This document shows positions 36,202 through 44,892 of a stretch of DNA of 64,000 nucleotides, in pieces. The stretch spans positions 95,912 to 159,911 of the forward strand of contig NZ_JAFFSU010000018.1 of NCBI RefSeq assembly GCF_017948455.1, written 5' to 3'. This DNA is from Streptomyces sp. GESEQ-4. GTDB lineage: Bacteria; Actinomycetota; Actinomycetes; Streptomycetales; Streptomycetaceae. The notes beneath the pieces are model-generated. The model was not told where the DNA came from. It was given only the letters and a program-made list of their open reading frames with translations, and searched no databases. A program made the translations under genes and the position numbers. The first letter of the stretch is position 1. Each line of letters opens with the position of its first letter.

Positions 36202-37137
36202 TCAGCTCAGCGGCAGCCGGTACAGACCGCCCGCCAGCGGCTCCACCAACCCGTCCGCGACGAGGCCGTCTAGGGCACGGGCGCGCTGCACCGGCTCGTG
36301 CCACACCCGGTCGAGGACGGACTGCGGGACCGGCGCGTGGGCGTCGCGCAGCACGGCGAGGAGCTTGCCGCGTACCTGGCGGTCGGTTCCCGCGTACGTC
36401 TGCCCGCGGCGCGGCGGCCCTTCGTGCTCGGGCTTGCCCGCGAGCTGCCAGGCGCACTGGGCGGCGATGGGGCAGCGGTGGCAGGTCTCGTTCTTCGCGG
36501 TGCACACCAGCGCGCCGAGTTCCATCGATGCGGCGGCCCAGCGGGCGGCGGTCCGCTCGTCCTCGGGCAGCAGCGCGCGGGCGAGCTTGCGCTCGGCGGC
36601 TGTCGTGGCGTTCGGCGGGTACTGGACGCCGGTGACCGCGCGGGCGAAGACCCGGCGGACATTGGTGTCGAGCACGGCATGCCGCTGGCCGTACGCGAAG
36701 GAGGCGACCGCGGCGGCCGTGTACTCCCCGATGCCGGGCAGCGCCAGCAACTGGGCGTGATCCGTCGGTACGTCACCGCCGTGCCGTTCCGTTATGGCGA
36801 CGGCGGCGCCGTGCAGCCGCAGCGCGCGGCGCGGGTAGCCGAGCCGGCCCCAGGCGCGGACGGCCTCGCCGGGAGCCTCCTTCGCCAGGTCGGCGGGGCG
36901 GGGCCAGCGGGCCAGCCACTGCTCGTAGACGGGCCGGACGCGGCCCACCGGGGTCTGCTGGAGCATGAACTCGCTGACCATCACCCCCCATGGCCCGGCT
37001 TCGGGCCGCCGCCACGGCAGATCGCGGGCGTGCTCGTCGAACCAGGCGATGACGGGGGAGTGCAGGGGCTCGCCGAGAAGACGGTCGGCGGCGGTGTCGG
37101 CGCGGTGCGGGGGCTGGGGCATCGTGGGCGCAGTCAT
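36202..37137 (-). CDS. mutY: A/G-specific adenine DNA glycosylase
   Basis: A 311-residue base-excision glycosylase that removes A opposite 8-oxoG. The start ATG at 37137 (MTAPTMPQPPH) is preferred over an upstream in-frame reading rich in R/P. Motifs: LPWRRPEAGPWGVMVSEFML then QQTPV (catalytic Glu), HhH LPGIGEYTAAAVASFAYG, VLDTNVRRV (catalytic Asp), and the 4Fe-4S loop C-x6-C-x2-C-x5-C in VCTAKNETCHRCPIAAQC. The C-terminal 8-oxoG-recognition domain is short or absent relative to E. coli MutY. Confidence 0.93.
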   Translation of the reverse strand: MTAPTMPQPPHRADTAADRLLGEPLHSPVIAWFDEHARDLPWRRPEAGPWGVMVSEFMLQQTPVGRVRPVYEQWLARWPRPADLAKEAPGEAVRAWGRLGYPRRALRLHGAAVAITERHGGDVPTDHAQLLALPGIGEYTAAAVASFAYGQRHAVLDTNVRRVFARAVTGVQYPPNATTAAERKLARALLPEDERTAARWAAASMELGALVCTAKNETCHRCPIAAQCAWQLAGKPEHEGPPRRGQTYAGTDRQVRGKLLAVLRDAHAPVPQSVLDRVWHEPVQRARALDGLVADGLVEPLAGGLYRLPLS

Positions 37138-37340
37138 GGCCTTCCGATCCTGCCACGGCCCGTGCCGCTTGGGCTGCTTTGGCCACGGCCGGTCGGTGGG
37201 TCGCCGGTGTGAGGCGGTCGTGAGTGTGCGCCGCATCCCCTGCTGTCCGGTGGCGTCGGGCGGAATGATGATCTGGAAAAGTTTCCGCAGGGCGGCGGGT
37301 GAGGGCAGCGGCGGCGCCGATCTCTCGTACAGTTTGCGCC

Positions 37341-38183
37341 GTGGGATCTCTGCGCAATCCGGTCGGGCCGCTTCCCTCCTCCATCTACTGGCGTCGGAGG
37401 GCCGTACTGCTGTCTGTGATCGCCCTGTTGGCCTTGCTGATCACCTGGATCGTCACCATGGGCGGAGGCGGCGGCAAGAACGGCGCCGACGGGGGCAACG
37501 GCGACTCGAGTCCCACACCGTCCACCATCACGCCCGGACCGTCCGGCTCCGGACCCGCGATCAGCCAGGCGCCGGGCGGGCGCGACGAGACGGGGGACGG
37601 GGACTCCAACGGGTCCTCCTCCGGAGCGGGTTCGGGCGGCGGGGACACGGGCGGAACCTCCGACGGAGCCAACGGTGACGGTGGGGGCGACGACGGGTCC
37701 GCGGGTGGCGGGTCCGAGGGCGGTGCCGGTAGCGGTGGTGGTGTCGGTACGGGGGACACGCTTCCGGCAGGGTCCACGCTGCCCAACTGCACCACCGGAG
37801 CGGTCAAGTTGAGCCTGCGCAGTGTGCACAACGCGTACGGGCCGGGGCAGACGCCGACCCTCGTACTGACCGCGACGAACTCCTCCGCGGCCGACTGCAA
37901 GGTCGATCTCGGGCCGAAGAGCACGGTGTTGACGATCACTCAGGCGGGCGAGGACGACGACTTCTGGTCGTCCGAGGACTGCGTGAGGTCCTCCGGGAGC
38001 CTGTTGTACCGGGTGCCGGCCGGTAGCAGCATCACGTACACGGTGGAGTGGGACCGGAAGGGGAGTGCTCCGCAGTGCGCGACGCCTTCGGTGGGGGCGG
38101 CTGGGGCGGGGACGTACTTGGTGGAGGCTGCGGCGCCGGGGTTTGCGAAGGCGCAGACGTCGTTCGTGCTGGAGAAGGACTAA
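37341..38183 (+). CDS. membrane-anchored secreted protein with Gly/Ser linker
   Basis: A 280-residue protein from GTG 37341 (MGSLRNPVGPLPSS). A basic WRRR precedes one transmembrane helix (AVLLSVIALLALLITWIVTM, about 21-40), then roughly 100 residues of Gly/Asp/Ser/Thr-rich linker. The extracellular C-terminal domain of about 135 residues starts LPNCTTGAVKLSLRSVHNAY and has four cysteines, suggesting two disulphides and an immunoglobulin-like beta fold. Function is not recognised. It is divergent from mutY. Confidence 0.75.
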   Translation: MGSLRNPVGPLPSSIYWRRRAVLLSVIALLALLITWIVTMGGGGGKNGADGGNGDSSPTPSTITPGPSGSGPAISQAPGGRDETGDGDSNGSSSGAGSGGGDTGGTSDGANGDGGGDDGSAGGGSEGGAGSGGGVGTGDTLPAGSTLPNCTTGAVKLSLRSVHNAYGPGQTPTLVLTATNSSAADCKVDLGPKSTVLTITQAGEDDDFWSSEDCVRSSGSLLYRVPAGSSITYTVEWDRKGSAPQCATPSVGAAGAGTYLVEAAAPGFAKAQTSFVLEKD

Positions 38184-38248
38184 GCGTTGCGCTTCGCGTG
38201 GGGGCGCGATTGGTTTCGTTTGGCGGCTGCGGGTTCGTTGTGGCTGGT

Positions 38249-38280
38249 CGCGCAGTTCCCCGCGCCCCTAAAGGGGCGCT
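38249..38280. repeat. dispersed Streptomyces palindromic element (copy 1)
   Basis: TCGCGCAGTTCCCCGCGCCC followed by the hairpin GCGCCCCT-AA-AGGGGCGC (38262-38279), between the secreted-protein stop and the disA stop. An inverted copy sits at 44759-44790. The element recurs in intergenic regions of many Streptomyces genomes (recollection). Confidence 0.7.
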
Positions 38281-38295
38281 GCAGCGACTGCGTGA

Positions 38296-39420
38296 TTAGA
38301 CGTACCGCTCCAGGATCGAGCTCTCCGCCAGCCTCGACAGGCCCTCCCGTACGCTTCGTGCCCTTGCCTCGCCCACTCCGTCCACCGTCTGCAGGTCGTC
38401 CACGCTCGCGGCGAGGAGTTTCTGCAGGCCGCCGAAGTGGTCCACGAGGCGGTCGATGATGGCGCCCGGGAGGCGGGGGACCTTTGCCAGGAGGCGGAAG
38501 CCGCGTGGTGATACCGCGGTGTCGAGGGCTTCGGGGGAGCCGGTGTAGCCCAATGCCCGTGCCACCGTGGGGAGTTCGAGGAGTTCGGCGTGGTGGAGGG
38601 CGTCCAGTTCGGAGAGGGCTTCCTCGACTGTGCGGGAGCGTTTCGCGGTGGGCTCGGGGACGTAGTCCCGGACGACCAGCTCGCGCTCGGGCTCCACGCC
38701 GGCGATCAGCTCGTCGAGCTGGAGGGCCAGGAGCCGTCCGTCGGTGCCCAGTTCGACTACGTACTCGGCGATTTCGGTGGCGATGCGGCGCACCATCTCC
38801 AGGCGCTGGGCGACGGCGGAGACGTCCCGGACCGTCACCAGGTCCTCGATCTCCAGCGCTGACAACGTTCCCGCGACCTCGTCCAGGCGGAGCTTGTACC
38901 GCTCCAGGGTCGCCAGCGCCTGGTTCGCGCGGGACAGGATCGCCGCCGAGTCCTCCAGGACGCGGCGCTGGCCGTCGACGTACAGCGCGATCAGCCGCAT
39001 GGACTGGGAGACGGATACGACGGGGAAGCCGACCTGCTTGGAGACCCGGTCCGCCGTGCGGTGCCGGGTGCCCGTCTCCTCGGTCGGGATCCTCGCGTCG
39101 GGGACGAACTGCACGCCCGCCCGCAGGATCTTCGACAGGTCGGAGTTGAGCACGATGCCGCCGTCGAGCTTGCACAGCTCGCGCAGCCGCGTGGCCGTGA
39201 ACTCGACGTCCAGCACGAATCCGCCCGTGCACATCGCCTCGACGGTCTTGTCGAAGCCGAGCACGATGAGACCGCCGGTGTTGCCGCGGAGCACCCGCTC
39301 AAGGCCGTCGCGCATGGCCGTGCCGGGTGCCACGGCGCTCAGTGAGGCGCGCATCAGGCCATCGGCACCGGAACTCCCACCGGACTTTCCGGGAGCTGCC
39401 GCCCGGTCGTTGGCTGCCAC
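38296..39420 (-). CDS. disA: DNA integrity scanning diadenylate cyclase DisA
   Basis: A 374-residue c-di-AMP synthase from GTG 39420 (MAANDRAAAPG), with GGAGGAG five bases upstream. The DAC domain (about 25-150) has DGGIVL (Asp86) and RHRTA (119-123). A linker helix region and a C-terminal HhH DNA-binding domain (LAASVDDLQTVDGVGEARAR) follow. The canonical DGA reads DGG here, common as I recall in Streptomyces. c-di-AMP controls osmoregulation and development. radA lies immediately upstream on the same strand, 82 bp away, a conserved partnership. Confidence 0.95.
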   Translation of the reverse strand: MAANDRAAAPGKSGGSSGADGLMRASLSAVAPGTAMRDGLERVLRGNTGGLIVLGFDKTVEAMCTGGFVLDVEFTATRLRELCKLDGGIVLNSDLSKILRAGVQFVPDARIPTEETGTRHRTADRVSKQVGFPVVSVSQSMRLIALYVDGQRRVLEDSAAILSRANQALATLERYKLRLDEVAGTLSALEIEDLVTVRDVSAVAQRLEMVRRIATEIAEYVVELGTDGRLLALQLDELIAGVEPERELVVRDYVPEPTAKRSRTVEEALSELDALHHAELLELPTVARALGYTGSPEALDTAVSPRGFRLLAKVPRLPGAIIDRLVDHFGGLQKLLAASVDDLQTVDGVGEARARSVREGLSRLAESSILERYV

Positions 39421-39502
39421 TGCACTCCTCCGGTCGCAGGTACTTCTGGTACTCCCGTTTCGCACACTCGGTTCGTACGCACGGGCGAGACCAGGGCAAA
39501 GT

Positions 39503-40912
39503 CTACCGGCGCTCCTCCTCGTCCCGTGGGGCGTCTCGGCGACGCGAGCGCGGAAGGACTCTCAGGGCTTCCCCTATGTCGGCCACTTCCAGGACCTTCA
39601 TACCGGCAGGGATCTTGCCGGGATCGCCCGGCACGAGCGCGTGCGTGAAGCCCAGACGGTGTGCTTCGGAGAGTCTGCGCTGCACGCCAGTGACCCGTCT
39701 GACCTCGCCCGCGAGCCCCACTTCGCCGATCGCGACGAGGTTCTTCGGCAGGGGGGTGTCGCTCGCGGCCGACGCCAGGGCGAGGGCGATGGCCAGATCC
39801 GCGGCGGGCTCGGAGAGCTTCACTCCGCCGACCGTCGCGGAGTAAATGTCCCGTTTGCCCAACGCGCTGATTCTGCCCCGCTGCTCCAGGACGGCCAGCA
39901 TCATCGAGACACGGGAGGTCTCCAGGCCGGATGTGGTGCGGCGGGGCGAGGGGATCTGGGAGTCGACGGTCAGCGCCTGGACTTCGGCGACCAGGGGGCG
40001 GCGGCCCTCCAGCGTGACGGTCAGGCAGGTGCCGGGCACCGGCTCGGCCCGCCTGGTCAGGAACAGGCCGCTCGGGTCGGTGAGGCCGGTGATGCCCTCG
40101 TCGTGCAGCTCGAAGCAGCCGACCTCGTCCGTGGCGCCGTACCGGTTCTTGACGCCTCGTACGAGCCTGAGGCGCGCGTGCCGGTCGCCCTCGAAGCTCA
40201 GGACGACATCCACAAGGTGCTCGAGGAGCCGGGGTCCCGCGATGGCGCCGTCCTTGGTGACATGGCCCACAAGGAGCGTGGACATGCCGCGCTCCTTGGA
40301 GGCCCGGATCAGCGCCCCGGCCACCTCGCGCACCTGCGCCATGCCGCCGGGTGCGCCGTCGATCTCCGGGGAGGCCACCGTCTGCACGGAGTCGAGGATC
40401 AGCAGGGACGGCTTCACCGCGTCCAAGTGGCCGAGCACGGCGGCCAGATCGGTCTCGGCGGCCAGATAGAGGTGGTCGTCGAGGGCCTTGATGCGGTCGG
40501 CGCGCAGCCGGACCTGGCTCGCCGACTCCTCGCCCGTGACGTAGAGCGTGCGGTGCTCGTCGCTCGCTGCCTTGGCCGCCACGTCGAGCAGGAGCGTCGA
40601 CTTGCCGACGCCGGGCTCTCCCGCGAGGAGGACCACGGCGCCGGGGACCAGGCCGCCGCCGAGCACCCGGTCCAGCTCGGGCACTCCGGTGGAGCGGGCG
40701 GTGGCCTGACGGCCGTCGACCTGGCCGATGGGGAGCGCGGAGGTGGTGACGCGCCCCGGTGTCGTCGTGCGGACCGCGGGTGCGCCGTACTCCTCGATCG
40801 TCCCCCAGGCCTGGCACTCGGGGCACCGACCGAGCCACTTCGCCGTCTGCCAGCCGCACTCCGTGCAGCGGTAGGACGGGCGGTCCTTGGTGGATTTCGT
40901 ACGGGCAGCCAT
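39503..40912 (-). CDS. radA: DNA repair protein RadA/Sms
   Basis: A 469-residue recombination helicase from ATG 40912 (MAARTKSTKDRP). N-terminal zinc finger Cys16, Cys19, Cys30, Cys33; RecA-like ATPase with Walker A GEPGVGKST (98-106), SLLILDSVQTV as Walker B, and the RadA-specific KNRYG motif; C-terminal Lon-protease-like domain (GLAGEVRRVTGVQRRLSEAH). It promotes branch migration and is known to modulate DisA. Probably cotranscribed with disA. Confidence 0.95.
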   Translation of the reverse strand: MAARTKSTKDRPSYRCTECGWQTAKWLGRCPECQAWGTIEEYGAPAVRTTTPGRVTTSALPIGQVDGRQATARSTGVPELDRVLGGGLVPGAVVLLAGEPGVGKSTLLLDVAAKAASDEHRTLYVTGEESASQVRLRADRIKALDDHLYLAAETDLAAVLGHLDAVKPSLLILDSVQTVASPEIDGAPGGMAQVREVAGALIRASKERGMSTLLVGHVTKDGAIAGPRLLEHLVDVVLSFEGDRHARLRLVRGVKNRYGATDEVGCFELHDEGITGLTDPSGLFLTRRAEPVPGTCLTVTLEGRRPLVAEVQALTVDSQIPSPRRTTSGLETSRVSMMLAVLEQRGRISALGKRDIYSATVGGVKLSEPAADLAIALALASAASDTPLPKNLVAIGEVGLAGEVRRVTGVQRRLSEAHRLGFTHALVPGDPGKIPAGMKVLEVADIGEALRVLPRSRRRDAPRDEEERR

Positions 40913-41108
40913 GCGGAGAACCGTAGCCGGGAGCACTGACAACGCTGCCGCCGGACGTGTGCTCACTCGGTTCCGTCGGCGCCGTGATGGGCGCCCGAAC
41001 CATGGAATCCAGCGTTCCTGTCCCCTTATGAGGGATCGTTTCACCCGTATGGATTAAAAGTGCTCAAGGGGCGAGAAGCCGCCCACCCCCGCCGCCTACG
41101 GTCCACGG

Positions 41109-42830
41109 GTGATGAGCAGCAGTTCGCAGACCACGACCCGCACCACCGGCGCACACAAGGCGCACCGGGAGGCGCGTGACCGTGCTGCCGCGCGCACGCT
41201 GGCGCAGCGGCCCTCCGCGCGCTACGAGCCCTACCTGGACGGCCTGTTCACCTACTGCCTGTCCGTGCTGTGCGACCACGACGCGGCGACCGCCGCCCTC
41301 GGAGACGTCCTCGTACTGGCCGAACGGCGTGGCCGGCACGGCCCGGACGCGGCGGGCGACCGCAGGGCCTGGCTGTACGCGCTGGCCCGCTGGGCGTGCC
41401 TGCGCAAGCTGGCCGAGGCCAAGCAGAAACGTCAGGCCACCCACGCCGCGGGACGACATACCGGCGGCCGGCGGCGCACCGAGGAGTCCCCCGCGCCGCC
41501 TGTCTCCCCAGAGGTCCAGGAGCAGCGCCGGTGCGAACTCGCCCTGCTCGCCTGGCCGGAGGCCGCCGGCACCACCCCGGAGCAGCGCGAGGCGCTCGAA
41601 CTCGCCGTGCGCCACCACCTCGCCGCGCACGAGGTCGCCGCCGTCCTCGGCCTGGACCTGGCCGCCGCCCGCGAACTGCTCGCCTCCGCGGCCTGCGAGG
41701 TGGAGCGCACGCGTGCCGCCCTCGCCGTCGTGGAGACCGGCGGCTGCCCGGGCGTCGCCCGCCTCACCGGCGACAACCAGCTGGTGCTCAGCGCCGCCGT
41801 CCGCCGTGAGCTGGTGCGGCACGTCGACGACTGTCCGCGCTGCCGCCGTACCGCCGAGCGCGCGATCCCCGGCCGCTGGCCCGGCGCGAACGCCACCACC
41901 GCCGAGCTGCCCGTCCTGGAAGCGCCCCGCGCGGAGCTGCACATCGCCCTGGCGCACGGCCCGCGCGCGCGGATCGCCGCTCCCCGCTTCGACCGGCGCG
42001 GCTTCCCGATGGACCCCAAGGACCGCGCGGCCCGCAGAGACCGGCTACGCGCGCGTGCCCTGACGACCACCGTGGTCGCCACCGTCGTGGCCGCACCCGT
42101 GCTCGCCCTGTGGGCGGCCTACCGCGGCACACCGGCCGCCGAGGGCCAGGAGGGCGGCTCGGCCACCGCGAGCGAGGCGTACGGTCCCGGCGGCCTGGAC
42201 GGCGAGACGCCGGACGGCGGCTACGAGCACGCCGGCAACGCCGACACCAGGCCCGGCACGCGCTTCGCGACGGGCGGCAGGCCGGACGTCTCGGTGGAGG
42301 TCATCAGCGTCACCGGCGCCGCCAAGAAGGCCCACCTCGAGGTGACGGCCGGCCACAGCGGCGACACCACGTTCCTCACCCTCACCGCGACCGGCTCCGC
42401 GCCCGTCCGCTGGTCCGCGACCACCGCCGCCCCCTGGCTCTATCTGAGCCAGTCCGCGGGAACCCTCGCCCCCGGCGACTCGTTGACGATCAAGGTGTAC
42501 GTCGACCAGCTGCGCGAGCCGTCCGGGCCCTGGAGCGCGCGCGTGGCGATCTCACCGGCCGGCGCCGTCGTCTCCATCGAGGGCTACGGCACCGCGCCCA
42601 CCCCGCCCCACCCGGGCACCCCCGGCCACCCGCCCCCGTCGACCTCCGACCCCACCCCGACCCCGCCCGACCCGACCCCCACCGAGCCCACACCGAGCGA
42701 CCCGCCCCCGACCTCGACAGACCCGAGCCCGACCCCCACCGAGCCGTCGCCGACCGACCCGGGGGACCCGTCACGCCCGCCGCCCCCGCCGCCGAGCGCC
42801 ACCGGCGCCCCGAGCCCGCCCCCGTCGTAG
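41109..42830 (+). CDS. sigma-like / zinc-finger / BACON-domain membrane protein
   Basis: A 573-residue protein (GTG 41109, with ATG 41112 adjacent). Residues 40-105 resemble ECF sigma region 2 (YLDGLFTYCLSVLCDHDAAT, RRAWLYALARWACLRKL). Residues 145-205 resemble region 4 (EQREALELAVRHHLAAHEVA AVLGLDL). Residues 228-253 hold a zf-HC2-like anti-sigma finger (His238, Cys242, Cys245). A TM helix lies at 317-337, then an extracellular BACON-type beta-sandwich (about 395-490, SAPVRWSATTAAPWLYLSQS) and a Pro/Thr/Ser tail. The similarity to sigma factors is weak and by eye; it may be a degenerate transcription-linked envelope sensor. Confidence 0.7.
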   Translation: MMSSSSQTTTRTTGAHKAHREARDRAAARTLAQRPSARYEPYLDGLFTYCLSVLCDHDAATAALGDVLVLAERRGRHGPDAAGDRRAWLYALARWACLRKLAEAKQKRQATHAAGRHTGGRRRTEESPAPPVSPEVQEQRRCELALLAWPEAAGTTPEQREALELAVRHHLAAHEVAAVLGLDLAAARELLASAACEVERTRAALAVVETGGCPGVARLTGDNQLVLSAAVRRELVRHVDDCPRCRRTAERAIPGRWPGANATTAELPVLEAPRAELHIALAHGPRARIAAPRFDRRGFPMDPKDRAARRDRLRARALTTTVVATVVAAPVLALWAAYRGTPAAEGQEGGSATASEAYGPGGLDGETPDGGYEHAGNADTRPGTRFATGGRPDVSVEVISVTGAAKKAHLEVTAGHSGDTTFLTLTATGSAPVRWSATTAAPWLYLSQSAGTLAPGDSLTIKVYVDQLREPSGPWSARVAISPAGAVVSIEGYGTAPTPPHPGTPGHPPPSTSDPTPTPPDPTPTEPTPSDPPPTSTDPSPTPTEPSPTDPGDPSRPPPPPPSATGAPSPPPS

Positions 42831-42875
42831 GGGCTCGATCAACGAGCCGCCCGACCCACCGCGATCCGCAGCGGC

Positions 42876-43742
42876 TCACTTCACGGGATCCACCGGATCC
42901 GCCGGATGCGGCGCCAGCAACGGCAGCTGCGATGCCAGCCGCTCCTCGCACAGCTCGGCCAGCCGGTCGTAGCCCGCCTTGCCCATCAGCTCGGTCAGCT
43001 CCGCCCGGTACGACACATAGACCGGATCGCCGGCACCGTGCGCCGAGGTCGCCGAGGTGCACCACCAGTGCAGGTCGTGGCCGCCCGGACCCCAGCCCCG
43101 GCGGTCGTACTCACCGATGGACACCTGGAGCACGCGCGTGTCGTCGGGCCGGTCGATCCACTCGTACGTCCGCCGGACCGGCAGCTGCCAGCACACGTCG
43201 GGCTTGGTCTCCAGCGGCTCGCGGCCCTCCTTCAGGGCGAGGATGTGCAGCGAGCAGCCCGCGCCGCCGGCGAAACCGGGCCGGTTCTGGAAGATGCACG
43301 AGCCCTGATACGGGCGGGTCTGCCGGTCGCCGTCCTCGTCGACCGAGACCCAGCCGGTCTGGGTCCCCACGTCATGGTGCTGCCAGATGTCCGGCGTGAG
43401 CCTCGCCACATGCCCGGCGACCCGCTTCTCGTCGTCCTCGTCGGAGAAGTGCGCGCCCAGCGTGCAGCAGCCGTCGTCCGCGCGGCCCGCCTGGATGCCC
43501 TGGCAGCCGCTGCCGAAGATGCAGTTCCACCGAGAGGTCAGCCAGGTCAGATCGCACCGGAAGACCTGCTCGTCGTCCCCCGGATCAGGAAATTCCACCC
43601 ACGCGCGCGCGAAGTCGAGGCCCTTCTCGTCGCTCACCTGCAGGACCTTCGGCTGCTCGGCCGCCTTCGCCTGCGAAGAACCCTTGCCGGATTTGACCTT
43701 CTTGGCCGACTTTTCGTCCTTCGCCTTTTTCGTCTTTGGCAC
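42876..43742 (-). CDS. conserved cysteine-rich protein
   Basis: A 288-residue protein. The Lys-rich N-terminus (MPKTKKAKDEKSAKKVKSGK) is probably disordered. The body has about 11 cysteines in clusters: RCDLTWLTSRWNCIFGSGCQ with DGCCTLG, then GSCIFQN, GAGCSLHI, DVCWQLP and WWCTS. The spacing suggests zinc or Fe-S binding, reminiscent of CxxxCxxCC-type chelating families. No signal peptide is seen. Well-spaced Trp/His/Cys motifs argue for an enzyme or metal-storage role; not recognised. Confidence 0.75.
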   Translation of the reverse strand: MPKTKKAKDEKSAKKVKSGKGSSQAKAAEQPKVLQVSDEKGLDFARAWVEFPDPGDDEQVFRCDLTWLTSRWNCIFGSGCQGIQAGRADDGCCTLGAHFSDEDDEKRVAGHVARLTPDIWQHHDVGTQTGWVSVDEDGDRQTRPYQGSCIFQNRPGFAGGAGCSLHILALKEGREPLETKPDVCWQLPVRRTYEWIDRPDDTRVLQVSIGEYDRRGWGPGGHDLHWWCTSATSAHGAGDPVYVSYRAELTELMGKAGYDRLAELCEERLASQLPLLAPHPADPVDPVK

Positions 43743-43825
43743 GTGACCAGGGTAAGTCGCCCGGAACCCGTTCCGGGACCGCCGGGGTGGCGGTCCCGGT
43801 CTTCGCTGGCAGTAGCGTTCTGTCC

Positions 43826-44758
43826 ATGAGACTCGGTGTCCTCGACGTGGGATCGAACACGGTGCACCTCCTGGTGGTGGACGCGCACCCCGGCGCGCGC
43901 CCCCTGCCCGCCCACTCGCACAAGGCGGAACTGCGCCTTGCCCAACTTCTCGACGACGACGGAGCGATCGGCCCCGACGGCGTCGACCGGCTGATAGGCG
44001 TCGTCCGCGAGGCGCTCCAGGCCGCCGAGGACAAGGGCGTCGAGGACCTGCTGCCCTTCGCCACCTCCGCAGTGCGCGAGGCCACCAACGCCGACGACGT
44101 CCTCGCGCGCGTGCAGGCCGACACCGGCGTCGAGCTCCAGGTCCTCACCGGCGCAGAAGAGGCCCGCCTCACCTTCCTCGCCGCCCGCCGCTGGTTCGGC
44201 TGGTCCGCGGGAAAGCTGCTGGTCCTGGACATCGGCGGCGGCTCCCTGGAGATCGCGTACGGCATCGACGAGGAGCCCGACGCCGCCGTCTCCCTCCCCC
44301 TCGGCGCCGGCCGCCTCACCGCCGCCTGGCTCCCCGCCGATCCGCCGGACCCGGAGGCGATCCGCACCCTGCGCCGCCATGTCCGCGCCCAGATCGCCCG
44401 CAGCGTCGGCGAGTTCACCCGCTTCGGCCCGCCGGACCACGTCGTCGGCACCTCGAAGACCTTCAAGCAACTGGCCCGCATAGCCGGCGCCGCCCGCTCC
44501 ACCGAGGGCCTCTACGTCCAGCGCGACCTCAAGCGCGAGTCCCTGGAGGCCTGGGTCCCGCAGCTGGCGGGGATGACCGCGGCTCAGCGCGCGGAACTCC
44601 CGGGCGTCTCGGAGGGACGCGCGGGCCAGCTCCTCGCGGGCGCACTGGTGGCGGAGGGCGCGATGGACCTGTTCGGCGTGGAGACGCTGGAGATCTGCCC
44701 ATGGGCGCTGCGGGAGGGCGTGATCCTACGTCGACTTGATCACATGGGCTCCGCATAA
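43826..44758 (+). CDS. Ppx/GppA family phosphatase
   Basis: A 310-residue ASKHA phosphatase from ATG 43826 (MRLGVLDVGSNTV). Motifs: LGVLDVGSNTVHLLVVD (phosphate 1), TGAEEARL, LVLDIGGGSLEIAYG (phosphate 2), GTSKTFKQLARI. It is the short exopolyphosphatase form lacking the C-terminal HD/helical domain of E. coli PPX. Substrates in the family are polyphosphate or pppGpp. It ends next to a palindromic repeat and precedes the isomerase gene. Confidence 0.9.
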   Translation: MRLGVLDVGSNTVHLLVVDAHPGARPLPAHSHKAELRLAQLLDDDGAIGPDGVDRLIGVVREALQAAEDKGVEDLLPFATSAVREATNADDVLARVQADTGVELQVLTGAEEARLTFLAARRWFGWSAGKLLVLDIGGGSLEIAYGIDEEPDAAVSLPLGAGRLTAAWLPADPPDPEAIRTLRRHVRAQIARSVGEFTRFGPPDHVVGTSKTFKQLARIAGAARSTEGLYVQRDLKRESLEAWVPQLAGMTAAQRAELPGVSEGRAGQLLAGALVAEGAMDLFGVETLEICPWALREGVILRRLDHMGSA

Positions 44759-44790
44759 GCGCCCCGACAGGGGCGCGGGGAACTGCGCGA
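44759..44790. repeat. dispersed Streptomyces palindromic element (copy 2, inverted)
   Basis: Hairpin GCGCCCC-GACA-GGGGCGC (44759-44776) followed by GGGGAACTGCGCGA, the reverse complement of copy 1 near 38250. It begins 1 bp after the phosphatase stop and could act as its 3' terminator. Confidence 0.7.
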
Positions 44791-44892
44791 GCAACCCCCG
44801 CGACCGCGCACACGCCTATGGCGAAAAGCACAACGGCGAATAGGCGAACACCAATCCCGGCCCACCCCCCAGAGACACGTACCCTTTCCCTC

